Assembly: GCA_024399575.1 (NCBI GenBank)
Contig: JAKSNT010000015.1
Coordinates: 1-34,233, forward strand
Reading direction: 5' to 3'
DNA length: 34,233 nt
Source: Paludibacteraceae bacterium
Lineage (GTDB): Bacteria > Bacteroidota > Bacteroidia > Bacteroidales > Paludibacteraceae
This document shows, one piece after another, positions 24,783 to 33,280 of the stretch. The notes under the pieces were generated by a model. The model saw nothing but the letters and a program-made list of their open reading frames with translations, did no database searches and was not told the origin of the DNA. Position 1 is the stretch's first letter; each line of letters opens with the position of its first letter. The position numbers and the translations under genes were made by a program.

Positions 24783-25549
24783 CGTATTCCAAGCCAATTT
24801 ACGAAATCTTTCATCCTGTTGCGCGCTACAAATAGGTCTGTGCCAAAATCTGGGTTTAGCTTTAATTTCAGCCTTCCGGTGATATGCTTGCTGATTTTTT
24901 CAATTGAACAAATATTGACAATGCAGTTTCTGGAGACACGAAAAAACTTATCATTGTCTAATACCTCTTCTAATTCATTTAGAGGCGAATTAATCAGATT
25001 GCGTTCGTTGCTATGTGTAACTACAAACGTATAATGCTCATCACTATAAAAATAGGCTACATCCTCAACTGAAATGTAAGTATAGTTATCACCTTTGCGT
25101 ATTGCGATTCGCGATGTACTGCATTTTTGTTTTGCCGTTTGTTTGTTTTGTATGATCTCTTCGCCAGTTTTTTGTAATTTCTCTATATTTAAATTCACAT
25201 AATTATTCAATTTTTTCAGCGTGTCGCAGAGTTCATCGTTGTCTATAGGTTTGAGCAGATAAGCAACTCCGTTGGCATTGAATGCTTCCAATGCATATTG
25301 ATCGTATGCAGTTGTGAAAATGACAGGCGATTTCACTTCTATCTGGTCAAAAATCGAGAAACAAATGCCGTCTTCAAGATGTATATCCATGAATATCACA
25401 TCTGGAGCATCATTGTTTGACAACCATTTGACAGATTCTGCAACTGAGGCAACTGCTTTCACAATGATGTTTTTCGAGTTGATTTCAGTCAACATTCTGG
25501 CTAACTCTTCGGCAGCAAGGATTTCGTCTTCGATAATTAGAATTTTCAT
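24779..25549 (-). CDS. LytTR-family response regulator
   Basis: 256 residues. The receiver domain (1-120) has the acidic pair E7/D8, phosphoacceptor Asp55 in VIFMDIHLED, and Lys100 in YLLKPIDND. A linker then leads to a LytTR DNA-binding domain (about 147-252) with AIRKGDNYTYISVEDVAYFY, the FFRVSRNCIVNICSIEKI segment and VARNRMKDFVNWLG at the end. Partner kinase: the gene directly upstream, whose stop overlaps this start (ATGA). Target genes cannot be read from here. Confidence 0.93.
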   Translation of the reverse strand: MKILIIEDEILAAEELARMLTEINSKNIIVKAVASVAESVKWLSNNDAPDVIFMDIHLEDGICFSIFDQIEVKSPVIFTTAYDQYALEAFNANGVAYLLKPIDNDELCDTLKKLNNYVNLNIEKLQKTGEEIIQNKQTAKQKCSTSRIAIRKGDNYTYISVEDVAYFYSDEHYTFVVTHSNERNLINSPLNELEEVLDNDKFFRVSRNCIVNICSIEKISKHITGRLKLKLNPDFGTDLFVARNRMKDFVNWLGIR

Positions 25550-26661
25550 TGTTTTCCGTTTTCTGTAGTTATACGTAACACATTTCTACTTTCAGTTGGA
25601 CTCATGATTGGCACTTTGACCGTGAATTTCTTTTCAGTTTGTTCTATGATGATTTTCTTGCCAGTGATGATAGCATATTTTTCTGTGAGTCCTTTGAGTC
25701 CCATTCCTGTTGAATCGGCAGGTACAGGACGTGGCAAGATGTTGTTTGAGACTACTACATAGCCGTTTTCAATGAACACATCGATTGTTAGTGGATTTTC
25801 AGCAGATACCATATTGTGTTTTATGGCGTTTTCGATGAGTATCTGTACCGATGTAGGAGCAATTCTGAGCGAAGCTACAGTGGTGTCGGTCAGGTTAGGC
25901 AGGTTTATTTTCAGTCCTTCGTTGAATCGCATTGTCAGAATTGCTGCATATTTCTGGCAGAAATTGAATTCTTCTCGCAAGGTTGAAAGTATTTCGTCGT
26001 CGCTTGACAGCAGATAGCGGTATATTGACGCCAACTCTTTAGTGTATTTCGTTGCCTTGTTCTGGTCGATGTTAATTAGAGAAACCAGTATGTTTAGCGA
26101 GTTGAACAAAAAGTGAGGATTGACTTGTGCTTTCAGTTGTGAATATCTCATCTGTGTGATTAACAACTGTTTTTCTTCCAATTGTCGTTCTTGGTATTTC
26201 GAATATTCCAGTCTGTCAACGAATTTTGCCAATAGCAGTATAAGTGTTCCGACCATTATGTCGGCTATCATACTGAGTTTGAAGTACAGTCTGTCGCTCA
26301 ATTCTCCGAAACTGTCATTTTCGTTGGGGTCAAATATGGCAAAGGCGATAATCGTGAAGAGAGCAATAACCAATGCATTCAGCAATATCTGGCTGATGAA
26401 CACCCCGCGTTCGTATTTTTGGTTGAATGGCTTACGGTTGCACCACTGTACCATTTTCAGGCAGAAAATACCTTCCACTATTACAAACGGTGCACCACAC
26501 ATTGTACAATATAACATGAAATCCCATGTTATCTCCTTTTGGTACAATACGTTGTTCAATGCAATAATGAGTAGGTATCCTACAGCTACTCCAATGACTG
26601 ATATCGCAGTCAGAGTGTGATGTCTCTGCTCATATTTTTTCCAATTGAGTATTCTTTTCAT
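25546..26661 (-). CDS. LytS/YehU-type sensor histidine kinase
   Basis: 371 residues. Four hydrophobic segments (about 17-37, 47-70, 88-110, 130-148) form a membrane sensor part without a large periplasmic domain. A short helical linker leads to the His_kinase domain (PF06580 type) with the phosphoacceptor His183 in QVNPHFLFNSLN. The ATP-binding part follows, with N box IENAIKHNM and G box GMGLKGLTEKY. It starts 4 bases after the rarA stop and ends in an ATGA overlap with the response regulator. The ligand is unknown. Confidence 0.93.
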   Translation of the reverse strand: MKRILNWKKYEQRHHTLTAISVIGVAVGYLLIIALNNVLYQKEITWDFMLYCTMCGAPFVIVEGIFCLKMVQWCNRKPFNQKYERGVFISQILLNALVIALFTIIAFAIFDPNENDSFGELSDRLYFKLSMIADIMVGTLILLLAKFVDRLEYSKYQERQLEEKQLLITQMRYSQLKAQVNPHFLFNSLNILVSLINIDQNKATKYTKELASIYRYLLSSDDEILSTLREEFNFCQKYAAILTMRFNEGLKINLPNLTDTTVASLRIAPTSVQILIENAIKHNMVSAENPLTIDVFIENGYVVVSNNILPRPVPADSTGMGLKGLTEKYAIITGKKIIIEQTEKKFTVKVPIMSPTESRNVLRITTENGKQ

Positions 26662-26665
26662 AATC

Positions 26666-27844
26666 TCATATATCTAAGTTGTCCGGTAAATATTGTTGTT
26701 CTACCCAATGACCCGGATAGTCATGTGGGTATTTGTATTCTTTTCCGTAATTGAGTTCTTTCATCAGTGATGTCGGTGCATTTCTTAGGTGCAGGGGAAC
26801 AGGCAGATTTCCAGTCTCCCGGACTTTGTCAAGCATGTCATCGATAGCAAGGTATGCTGAATTGTCCTTCTTGCTGTTGGCAAGATAGATAGTTGCCATT
26901 GATAGAGGTATCCGTCCTTCGGGCATTCCTATTTTGCTCACTGTGTCAAGACATGCGTTAGCCATAAGCAATGCGTTTGGATTTGCCAATCCTATATCCT
27001 CGGCAGCTGCTATCACTAGTCGTCTCGCAATAAAACGAGGGTCTTCGCCTCCTTCAATCATTCTTGCCAGCCAATATACTGCTGCTTTTGCGTCACTTCC
27101 ACGAATGCTTTTGATATATGCCGAGATAATGTCATAATGCATCTCTCCGTCTTTATCGTAAGCTAATGGGTTTTGCTGCAGTCGTTCGGTAACGATGTCG
27201 TTCGTTATAACAACTTTGTGTTCGCTTGCTGCGTTGATGATGATTTCCAGTATGTTATATAGCTTTCTTGCATCACCTCCTGCGTGACGCAACAACGCTG
27301 CGTCTTCTTCGATGACAATCTCTCTTTCTCCAGACAATTTTTCGATCGCCCTTTGTGTCAGCTTGCGCATATCCTCAATGTCGAGCGATTTGAGCACATA
27401 GACTTGACATCGCGAAAGTAATGGCGTGATTACCTCGAAAGATGGGTTTTCTGTAGTTGCTCCTATCAGTGTTACTGTTCCGTTCTCTACAGCTCCGAGC
27501 AGTGAATCCTGTTGCGATTTGCTGAACCTGTGAATTTCGTCGATGAACAATATTGAACTGTTGCGCGAGAAATATTGATTCTGTTTTGCCTTCTCGATGA
27601 TGTCTCTTACGTCTTTCACTCCTGATGTTACTGCACTCAGTGTATAGAACGGAATGTCCAATCTGTTTGCAATTATCCGTGCCAAAGTGGTTTTTCCTAC
27701 GCCTGGTGGTCCCCACAAAATGAACGATGATAACGTTCCGCTCTCAATCATATTGCGCAGGATTGCCCCTTGTCCGACGAGGTGTTCCTGTCCTACATAA
27801 TCATCTATTGTCTTTGGTCTCAGCCTTTCTGCTAACGGTTGCAT
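26666..27844 (-). CDS. rarA: Replication-associated recombination protein A (RarA/MgsA)
   Basis: 392-residue AAA+ ATPase of the clamp-loader clade that acts at stalled replication forks. Walker A GPPGVGKT (45-52), Walker B FIDEIHRF (100-107), sensor 1 in LIGATTENPSF, then arginine-finger and sensor 2 regions and the C-terminal oligomerisation domain (SDAKAAVYWLARMIEGGEDP, AAAEDIGLANP). The start ATG gives MQPLAERLRPKTIDDYVGQE, the typical N-terminus. It heads an operon with the sensor kinase and LytTR regulator, an unusual partnership. Confidence 0.95.
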   Translation of the reverse strand: MQPLAERLRPKTIDDYVGQEHLVGQGAILRNMIESGTLSSFILWGPPGVGKTTLARIIANRLDIPFYTLSAVTSGVKDVRDIIEKAKQNQYFSRNSSILFIDEIHRFSKSQQDSLLGAVENGTVTLIGATTENPSFEVITPLLSRCQVYVLKSLDIEDMRKLTQRAIEKLSGEREIVIEEDAALLRHAGGDARKLYNILEIIINAASEHKVVITNDIVTERLQQNPLAYDKDGEMHYDIISAYIKSIRGSDAKAAVYWLARMIEGGEDPRFIARRLVIAAAEDIGLANPNALLMANACLDTVSKIGMPEGRIPLSMATIYLANSKKDNSAYLAIDDMLDKVRETGNLPVPLHLRNAPTSLMKELNYGKEYKYPHDYPGHWVEQQYLPDNLDI

Positions 27845-27883
27845 TGTGTTGTCTCTTTCAGATATATCTTGTTGAAAGCGGCT

Positions 27884-27915
27884 GCAAAGTTACAAATTCT
27901 TTCCCATTCACACAC
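27884..27915 (-). promoter_or_regulatory. Promoter for the rarA operon
   Basis: The minus-strand TAACTTTGC (27892-27884) matches the -7 consensus. The -33 region (gtgtg near 27911-27916) is a weak match. It is divergent from the dipeptidyl-peptidase III promoter. Confidence 0.6.
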
Positions 27916-27951
27916 TATGAAAAACATATTTTTTCTATTCTTCCATATATT

Positions 27952-27984
27952 TTTGTTTGGTTCAAAAATGTTTTGTACCTTTGC
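27952..27984 (+). promoter_or_regulatory. Promoter for the dipeptidyl-peptidase III operon
   Basis: TTTG (27952-27955), 20 bases, TACCTTTGC (27976-27984). A good consensus match about 28 bases before the start codon. Confidence 0.8.
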
Positions 27985-28011
27985 AGTCCGAAATATATAC
28001 ATTGATGTAAT

Positions 28012-30075
28012 ATGAAAAAATCATTATTTATTATTGCCATGGCTGTGCTTGTTTTATCGTCATGCGAGAAAAAGACAGAGGAGACCGATAATGGTCTTTT
28101 CACCCCTGCAATCGAGGATTTCGACTATGTAGTCGATCGTTTTGCAGACATTGAGATACTTCGTTATCGAGTTCCTGGAATTGAGAATCTTTCGCTTCAG
28201 CAGCAAGAGATGCTCTACTATCTTTCTGAGGCTGCTCTCTGTGGTCGTGATATCATATACGACCAGAACTGCCGTTACAATCTTGCCATCCGTACTCTTC
28301 TTGAGTCTGTTTATACGATGGAAGACATTGACACCACTTCTGCCGATTATAAGGCTATGGAGGTTTATCTGAAGCGTGTGTGGGCTTCGAACGGCATTCA
28401 TCATCATTATTCCGGCATGAAGTTCGAACCTGGATTTTCACAGGCTTGGTTCGAAACTCAGATCAATCAGCTTCCTTTCGAGAAATTGCCTATTTATTCA
28501 GAGGGAATTTCGCGTGATGAACTGTTTGCCGAAATTTTACCTGTAATCTTTGACTCAACAGTAATGGCAGTCCGCAAGAACCAGACTGAAGGGGCTGACC
28601 TTCTGCTTACTTCTGCCTGCAATTACTATGGCGAGGGAATTTCTCAGGCTGAAGCTGAAGCATTTTATTCAGCAATGCGTACTGAAGGTGACGAGACCCC
28701 TGTGTCATACGGTTTGAACTCTCGTCTTGTCCGTCGTGATGGCATACTTGTCGAGGATGTATATAAGACTGACGGTCTCTATGGCTCGGCTATGTCCAAG
28801 ATTGTCTATTGGTTGGAGAAAGCTGAGAAAGTTTGCGAGAATGATGCTCAGCGCAATGCATTGCAGAAGATGATTTCTTTCTATCGTACTGGCGATTTGA
28901 AGGAGTTTGACGAATATGCGATACTCTGGTTGAAAGATACTGAATCGCTTATCGATTATGTCTGTGGTTATACCGAGACATACGGAGATCCTCTCGGCTA
29001 TAAGGCAAATTGGGAGGCAGTAATCAATTTCAAGGATGTTGAGGCTACTAAGCGTACAGAGAAGATTTCTGGCAATGCCCAATGGTTTGAGGATCATTCT
29101 CCAGTTGATTCGATGTATAAGAAGGAAAAATGCAAAGGCGTGACAGCCAAAGTTATCACTGCTGCCATGATGGGTGGTGACAATTATCCAATGTCTGCTC
29201 TCGGTATCAATCTTCCAAATGCAGATTGGATTCGTGCTACATACGGTTCTAAATCAGTGTCTATCGACAATATTGCTGAGGCATATGCTCAATCTGTCAA
29301 AAGTTCAGGCTTCAACCATGAATTTGTTGTTGATGCAAAGACTGAGGAACTTCTTTCCAAATACAAGGAAATAACCGACAATCTCCATACAGACCTTCAC
29401 GAGTGTCTCGGCCATGGTTCTGGAAAACTTGCCCCTGGTGTATCACCTGATGCCCTCGGCAAATACCATGCTGTAATCGAGGAGGCTCGTGCTGACCTTT
29501 TCGGCCTCTATTATGTAGCTGATCCTAAGCTTGTAGAACTTGGTCTCTTGCCTGATACCAACGCTTATATGGCTCAGTATTATTCATATCTCATGAATGG
29601 ACTCATGACTCAGACTACACGTATCAAGCTTGGCGACAACATCGAGCAGACTCACATGCGCAACCGCCAGCTTATAGGCAAATGGGTGCTCGAACATTCT
29701 GCAGCCGACAATGCCGTTGAACTCATTGTGCGTGACGGCAAACACTATCTTGTTGTGAATGACTATACTGTTCTCCGTCAGCGTTTTGGTGAACTTCTTC
29801 GCGAGATACAACGTATCAAGTCAACTGGCGACTATAATGCAGCACGCGATCTTGTCGAGAACTATTCAATCCGTATCGACCAGGATATACATCGTGAGAT
29901 TCTTGCCCGTTATGCTACTCTTGACATGGCTCCATATAAAGGTTTCATCAATCCTGTGCTCACAGGTCATTTCGATAATGACGGCAAATTCACAGGTCTC
30001 AGCATATCGTATGACGAGAATTTCGTAAATCAGCATCTTCGTTACTCACGCGATTATTCATTTTTGAAGAAATAA
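28012..30075 (+). CDS. Dipeptidyl-peptidase III (M49 family), lipoprotein
   Basis: 687 residues. Lipoprotein signal MKKSLFIIAMAVLVLSSC (Cys18), so it is predicted to be membrane-anchored outside the cytoplasm. The M49 zinc signature is H463-E-C-L-G-H468 (the H-E-x-x-x-H motif), followed by E490-E-A-R-A-D495 carrying the third ligand. Other M49 blocks include SGMKFEPGFSQAWFETQI and the C-terminal arginine/lysine-rich part. M49 enzymes release N-terminal dipeptides from short peptides. First gene of an operon with ribE; the gap to ribE is 11 bases. Codon use is strongly biased to pyrimidine-ending codons, as in thrS and the M13 gene, suggesting good expression. Confidence 0.93.
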   Translation: MKKSLFIIAMAVLVLSSCEKKTEETDNGLFTPAIEDFDYVVDRFADIEILRYRVPGIENLSLQQQEMLYYLSEAALCGRDIIYDQNCRYNLAIRTLLESVYTMEDIDTTSADYKAMEVYLKRVWASNGIHHHYSGMKFEPGFSQAWFETQINQLPFEKLPIYSEGISRDELFAEILPVIFDSTVMAVRKNQTEGADLLLTSACNYYGEGISQAEAEAFYSAMRTEGDETPVSYGLNSRLVRRDGILVEDVYKTDGLYGSAMSKIVYWLEKAEKVCENDAQRNALQKMISFYRTGDLKEFDEYAILWLKDTESLIDYVCGYTETYGDPLGYKANWEAVINFKDVEATKRTEKISGNAQWFEDHSPVDSMYKKEKCKGVTAKVITAAMMGGDNYPMSALGINLPNADWIRATYGSKSVSIDNIAEAYAQSVKSSGFNHEFVVDAKTEELLSKYKEITDNLHTDLHECLGHGSGKLAPGVSPDALGKYHAVIEEARADLFGLYYVADPKLVELGLLPDTNAYMAQYYSYLMNGLMTQTTRIKLGDNIEQTHMRNRQLIGKWVLEHSAADNAVELIVRDGKHYLVVNDYTVLRQRFGELLREIQRIKSTGDYNAARDLVENYSIRIDQDIHREILARYATLDMAPYKGFINPVLTGHFDNDGKFTGLSISYDENFVNQHLRYSRDYSFLKK

Positions 30076-30086
30076 TAGATAAATAT

Positions 30087-30689
30087 ATGTTTTCAGGTAT
30101 AGTTGAAGAATCTGCAGTTGTTACCCGTCTCGAAAAGGACGGGGGCAACCTGCATATAACGATGCGTTGCTCTTTCACGAGCGAATTGAAGATTGACCAG
30201 AGCGTTGCTCATAATGGTGTTTGCCTTACGGTTGTTCGTATAGAGGGCGATGAATATACTGTAACTGCAATTCAAGAGACTCTCGACCGCTCAAATCTTG
30301 GTCAGCTTGAAGTCGGAAGCCTTGTCAATGTCGAGCGTTCCATGATGATGAATGGACGTCTTGACGGACATATCGTTCAGGGACATGTCGATCAGACCGC
30401 CACATGCACTGAGGTCCGCGAAGCCGATGGAAGCTACTATTTCCATTTTGAATACCACTCCGCACCAGAGATGCGCCGTCGTGGATATCTCACAGTGGAT
30501 AAGGGTTCTGTCTGTGTAAATGGTGTTTCGCTCACCGTTTGCACTCCGACTGACGACAGTTTCGAGGTTGCAATCATTCCTTATACATTCAACAATACTA
30601 ATTTCTGTCAGATACATGTCGGCACTGTAGTCAATCTTGAGTTCGACATCATAGGCAAATATATTGCACGTATCAACGAAGTAAAGTGA
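30087..30689 (+). CDS. ribE: Riboflavin synthase, alpha subunit
   Basis: 200 residues. It catalyses dismutation of two 6,7-dimethyl-8-ribityllumazine molecules to riboflavin. Two lumazine-binding barrels form the internal repeat: MFSGIVEESAVVTRLE with VAHNGVCLTVV in the first half, and GHIVQGHVDQTATCTEV with VDKGSVCVNGVSLTV in the second. The full family length and the MFSGIVE start make it secure. Other riboflavin genes are absent from the window and I see no FMN riboswitch upstream. Confidence 0.96.
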   Translation: MFSGIVEESAVVTRLEKDGGNLHITMRCSFTSELKIDQSVAHNGVCLTVVRIEGDEYTVTAIQETLDRSNLGQLEVGSLVNVERSMMMNGRLDGHIVQGHVDQTATCTEVREADGSYYFHFEYHSAPEMRRRGYLTVDKGSVCVNGVSLTVCTPTDDSFEVAIIPYTFNNTNFCQIHVGTVVNLEFDIIGKYIARINEVK

Positions 30690-30691
30690 AG

Positions 30692-31234
30692 ATGGATTTT
30701 GAATTTTTGAATCAGTACGAATCCACACTACTCCAAAACATGATGCGTGCTGCATCTGTCGAGACTCTGCTTGAGACTGATGATTTGACAAAACTTTGGG
30801 ATCGCATCGCACCTGAATATATGGTCGATGCGGTTCCAAATATTGCCCAGTATCCACTTGTTTCCATCGCCTGGGCTGGATATGTCGGAATGGCTTTTGC
30901 CCATTTGTGGGATAAGGATGTTCATCTGCTTGATGATGTAGATGGTCTTTCAGTATATGCCCGTCTTCGTTCTGCACGTGGATTTGACGAGATGGACGAG
31001 CATGTTGTTGAGGATGTTCTTGGTTTTCTCCTCACTTCGTCAACTGCTTTGCGAATTGATGATACCATGCGTTCTCTCTCCAGGGTAGGTCTTGACTCCA
31101 TTCGTCACGAAGCTATTGAACCTCAGACTGAAATGGCATTTCATGTATATGCCAGGACTGTCCGTACTATGTTCCGTCTTGGAGTCTCTTTAGAACTTGC
31201 CCGATTGAAGTATCATCTTACCAGAGTTCAGTGA
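30692..31234 (+). CDS. Unrecognised conserved-looking protein
   Basis: 180 residues from the ATG at 30692; a GTG at 30686 overlapping the ribE stop (GTGA) is an alternative. No signal peptide or membrane segment is clear. The protein looks mainly alpha-helical, with an acidic middle (WDKDVHLLDDVDGLSVYARL) and a central YPLVSIAWAGYVGMAFAHLW segment. No family motif is recognised. It is in the same operon as dipeptidyl-peptidase III and ribE, and its codon use matches theirs, which supports it being a real gene. An intrinsic terminator follows. Confidence 0.7.
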   Translation: MDFEFLNQYESTLLQNMMRAASVETLLETDDLTKLWDRIAPEYMVDAVPNIAQYPLVSIAWAGYVGMAFAHLWDKDVHLLDDVDGLSVYARLRSARGFDEMDEHVVEDVLGFLLTSSTALRIDDTMRSLSRVGLDSIRHEAIEPQTEMAFHVYARTVRTMFRLGVSLELARLKYHLTRVQ

Positions 31235-31261
31235 ATAATTACCTCAACTGTTAGAATCAAT

Positions 31262-31301
31262 AGGTTCTCCTCTTTCAATCCTCTGAGGAGAACCTTATTT
31301 T
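31262..31301 (+). terminator. Intrinsic terminator of the DPP III - ribE operon
   Basis: The perfect 11-bp stem aggttctcctc (31262-31272) / gaggagaacct (31285-31295) is followed by tattttt, 28 bases after the stop of the last gene. Confidence 0.85.
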
Positions 31302-31305
31302 TACC

Positions 31306-31349
31306 TGACGACCGTCCGATAATTCGTTGGCATTATCGGACGGTCGTCA
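31306..31349. repeat. Perfect 18-bp inverted repeat with 8-base loop
   Basis: Arms tgacgaccgtccgataat (31306-31323) and attatcggacggtcgtca (31332-31349) are perfectly complementary. There is no adjacent T run on the plus strand, so this looks like a palindromic intergenic element rather than a second simple terminator. Confidence 0.85.
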
Positions 31350-31350
31350 T

Positions 31351-31396
31351 GCGAACCTAAGGTTCGGGTCAGAGTCTGCCTGAACCTTAGGTTTGC
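31351..31396. repeat. Nested inverted repeat (arms are themselves palindromic)
   Basis: Arms 31351-31365 and 31382-31396 pair over 15 positions with one G-U. Each arm is also nearly self-complementary around its centre (cgaacct-a-aggttcg and aacct-t-aggtt), so either one large hairpin or two small ones can form. It may end transcription of the minus-strand protease gene. Confidence 0.75.
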
Positions 31397-31419
31397 CATT
31401 CATGAACGAAATCGCTGTT

Positions 31420-33123
31420 TTACAATACAAATCCAAGATTTATTGCAATGAATCCGAAGTTTAACATGCTGTTCCTTTCACCTGGTATCAGCATTATCTT
31501 ATGCTCGTATGATGCTCCCAAGAATAGGTATTTCCTTGTCGCCAGTTTGAACATGCAGTTTATTCCTCCTGATGGTGCAAAACCTAAGTAAAAATCATCA
31601 TCGTCATAAGAATCGTATGTACCTTTTTCCCCTTTGATAGGCATTTCGCCTCCAACCCTAAACTTGATGTTCGGTACAAGTGTAATATGAGGCGATACTT
31701 GTATTGGAATCTGTCCGCCAAACCTTACTCCAATGCCTAATTTGTTTCCTACGAAACTCCTGCTGTTGCCAAATGGGTCTTTCCTTTCTCCGGTTAATTT
31801 GAAATATTCCAATAGGAGTTCGTAAGTCGTGAATCTGGACATTATGCCTAATCCTATTCCGCCTCCGATTGAACCGTTCTTGGTTACTGGTGCGAGCATC
31901 GTTCCCTGAATAGTGAAACCTTGTATATTGCCGTTTATGCCTGTTCCAACAATCTCTGATGCATCACGTCCTACCTGACGTTTTGAAGCGTTTTTCCCTA
32001 TTTTGACAATGCGCCATGCACCTTTTTCCCAGGTGAATACGACTTCCTCTTTGTTGCTGCCTCGTAATATCACTTCATCATTGCCGTTCATCGTGATAGA
32101 TTCGCATTGCAAGGGATTTTCTTCCATCTGGCGTTGTGCATTGTAGGCTGCCAGCAATCTGAGTGATTCGGTGAAATGGCCTATTTTCATCTGGCTCTCA
32201 AGGTCGTTGCGCATATCCTTTGGCATGTTGTCAAACGAACTGTTTATCTCCTTGAGGGTCATATAGAAAAGGTATCTATACGAAAGTCGGGGTAGAAGGT
32301 TGTGGTAGTTGTCCTTTGTACTATTTGCCAGATGGTTGTAAATGTCTGGCAGTTCACCTGATGATTCTTTGCGTGCTGTCCCGAGTGTGGCAATGAACTC
32401 TCTGATGTCGTTGCTTCTGATGGAGAGGTTCATGCCGTCACGGTTTGATACTTTCCATGTGTTTACACCCGCCACTTTGTAATCTGTACCATCCTTTACG
32501 AGCAGTGGGCCTCCTGAACTACCTGCATCAATCTGGGCAGTGTGTTGGATGACAGAACGGTTAATATCGTTAGTCAGAGCCTCGTTGTAAAATTCAGAAT
32601 TGCTGACAATGCCTTTGCCGAATTGCCAGGAAGGTTTGTCTGATACTCCTGGAAAGCCTGCTGTGAATACTTCGTCGCCATCGCTGACCCTTGAGTTCTG
32701 CAATGCGAGTGGGGTGAAATTGATTCCTGATGGCAAGACTACTGCTGCCAGGTCTAGTTCCTCGCTCACACCTGCTATCTGCAATCCATCGTATGTGATG
32801 GTGTCGCGTCCTTCGATGAACTGAACCATCACCGAATCTGCATACTCGACAGCATGTCGGTTGGTTATGGCATAATAGCGGCCATCGTTACCTGTCACCA
32901 CAAAGCAGGAACTGAAACTTTTGCTTCCGAACGATGCAATGTATTCTGCCGCTCCGTTGTAACCTTGCCGGTTGACGAATGATGCGAAACTCTTGAAGAA
33001 TGTTTCACAATCCTTGTTGTTGTGTGGACGGATAACGCCAACGCTTTTCTTGAGATTTGTCTGGGCAATTACACTGACTGACAACATGAAAATCATTGAA
33101 AGTGTAGAAATTGTTTTTTTCAT
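31420..33123 (-). CDS. Trypsin-like serine protease with C-terminal barrel-like domain
   Basis: 567 residues. Signal peptide 1-20 (MKKTISTLSMIFMLSVSVIA). A trypsin-like S1 domain (about 25-250) has a complete triad: His90 in ITNRHAV, Asp124 in EELDLAAV, Ser203 in DAGSSGGPL. A mixed helical linker follows (about 255-390), including a short strand segment VILRGSNKEEVVFTWEKG. The C-terminal 175 residues consist of alternating amphipathic strands rich in Gly and aromatics (SIGGGIGLGIMSRFTTYELL, ITLVPNIKFRVGGEMPI, YLFLGASYEHKIMLIPG) and end in NFGFIAINLGFVL. This resembles an outer-membrane beta-barrel more than a PDZ domain, which is the usual partner in DegP-type proteases. No PDZ domain is seen. 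The barrel assignment is inference from pattern. Confidence 0.82.
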   Translation of the reverse strand: MKKTISTLSMIFMLSVSVIAQTNLKKSVGVIRPHNNKDCETFFKSFASFVNRQGYNGAAEYIASFGSKSFSSCFVVTGNDGRYYAITNRHAVEYADSVMVQFIEGRDTITYDGLQIAGVSEELDLAAVVLPSGINFTPLALQNSRVSDGDEVFTAGFPGVSDKPSWQFGKGIVSNSEFYNEALTNDINRSVIQHTAQIDAGSSGGPLLVKDGTDYKVAGVNTWKVSNRDGMNLSIRSNDIREFIATLGTARKESSGELPDIYNHLANSTKDNYHNLLPRLSYRYLFYMTLKEINSSFDNMPKDMRNDLESQMKIGHFTESLRLLAAYNAQRQMEENPLQCESITMNGNDEVILRGSNKEEVVFTWEKGAWRIVKIGKNASKRQVGRDASEIVGTGINGNIQGFTIQGTMLAPVTKNGSIGGGIGLGIMSRFTTYELLLEYFKLTGERKDPFGNSRSFVGNKLGIGVRFGGQIPIQVSPHITLVPNIKFRVGGEMPIKGEKGTYDSYDDDDFYLGFAPSGGINCMFKLATRKYLFLGASYEHKIMLIPGERNSMLNFGFIAINLGFVL

Positions 33124-33231
33124 ATCTATTTATTTGATGTATTTATTAAATTTCAAGCTGACATGTTACTCTCGTTAAGGCATAAACTGCCAGTCATTGT
33201 ACCAAACAGTTTTGTTGAGTAGTATGCAATT

Positions 33232-33262
33232 GCAAAGTTACTACATTTCCGTCAATCTTCAA
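33232..33262 (-). promoter_or_regulatory. Promoter for the protease gene
   Basis: On the minus strand TTGA (33262-33259), 18 bases, TAACTTTGC (33240-33232). The start codon is about 108 bases downstream. Confidence 0.6.
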
Positions 33263-33280
33263 TGATGTTTTTGTAAAAAA

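Noticed and set aside
27375..30977. Antisense open frames opposite rarA and ribE (113 and 228 residues)
   Set aside because: They overlap secure genes on the other strand, have no motif and no promoter.
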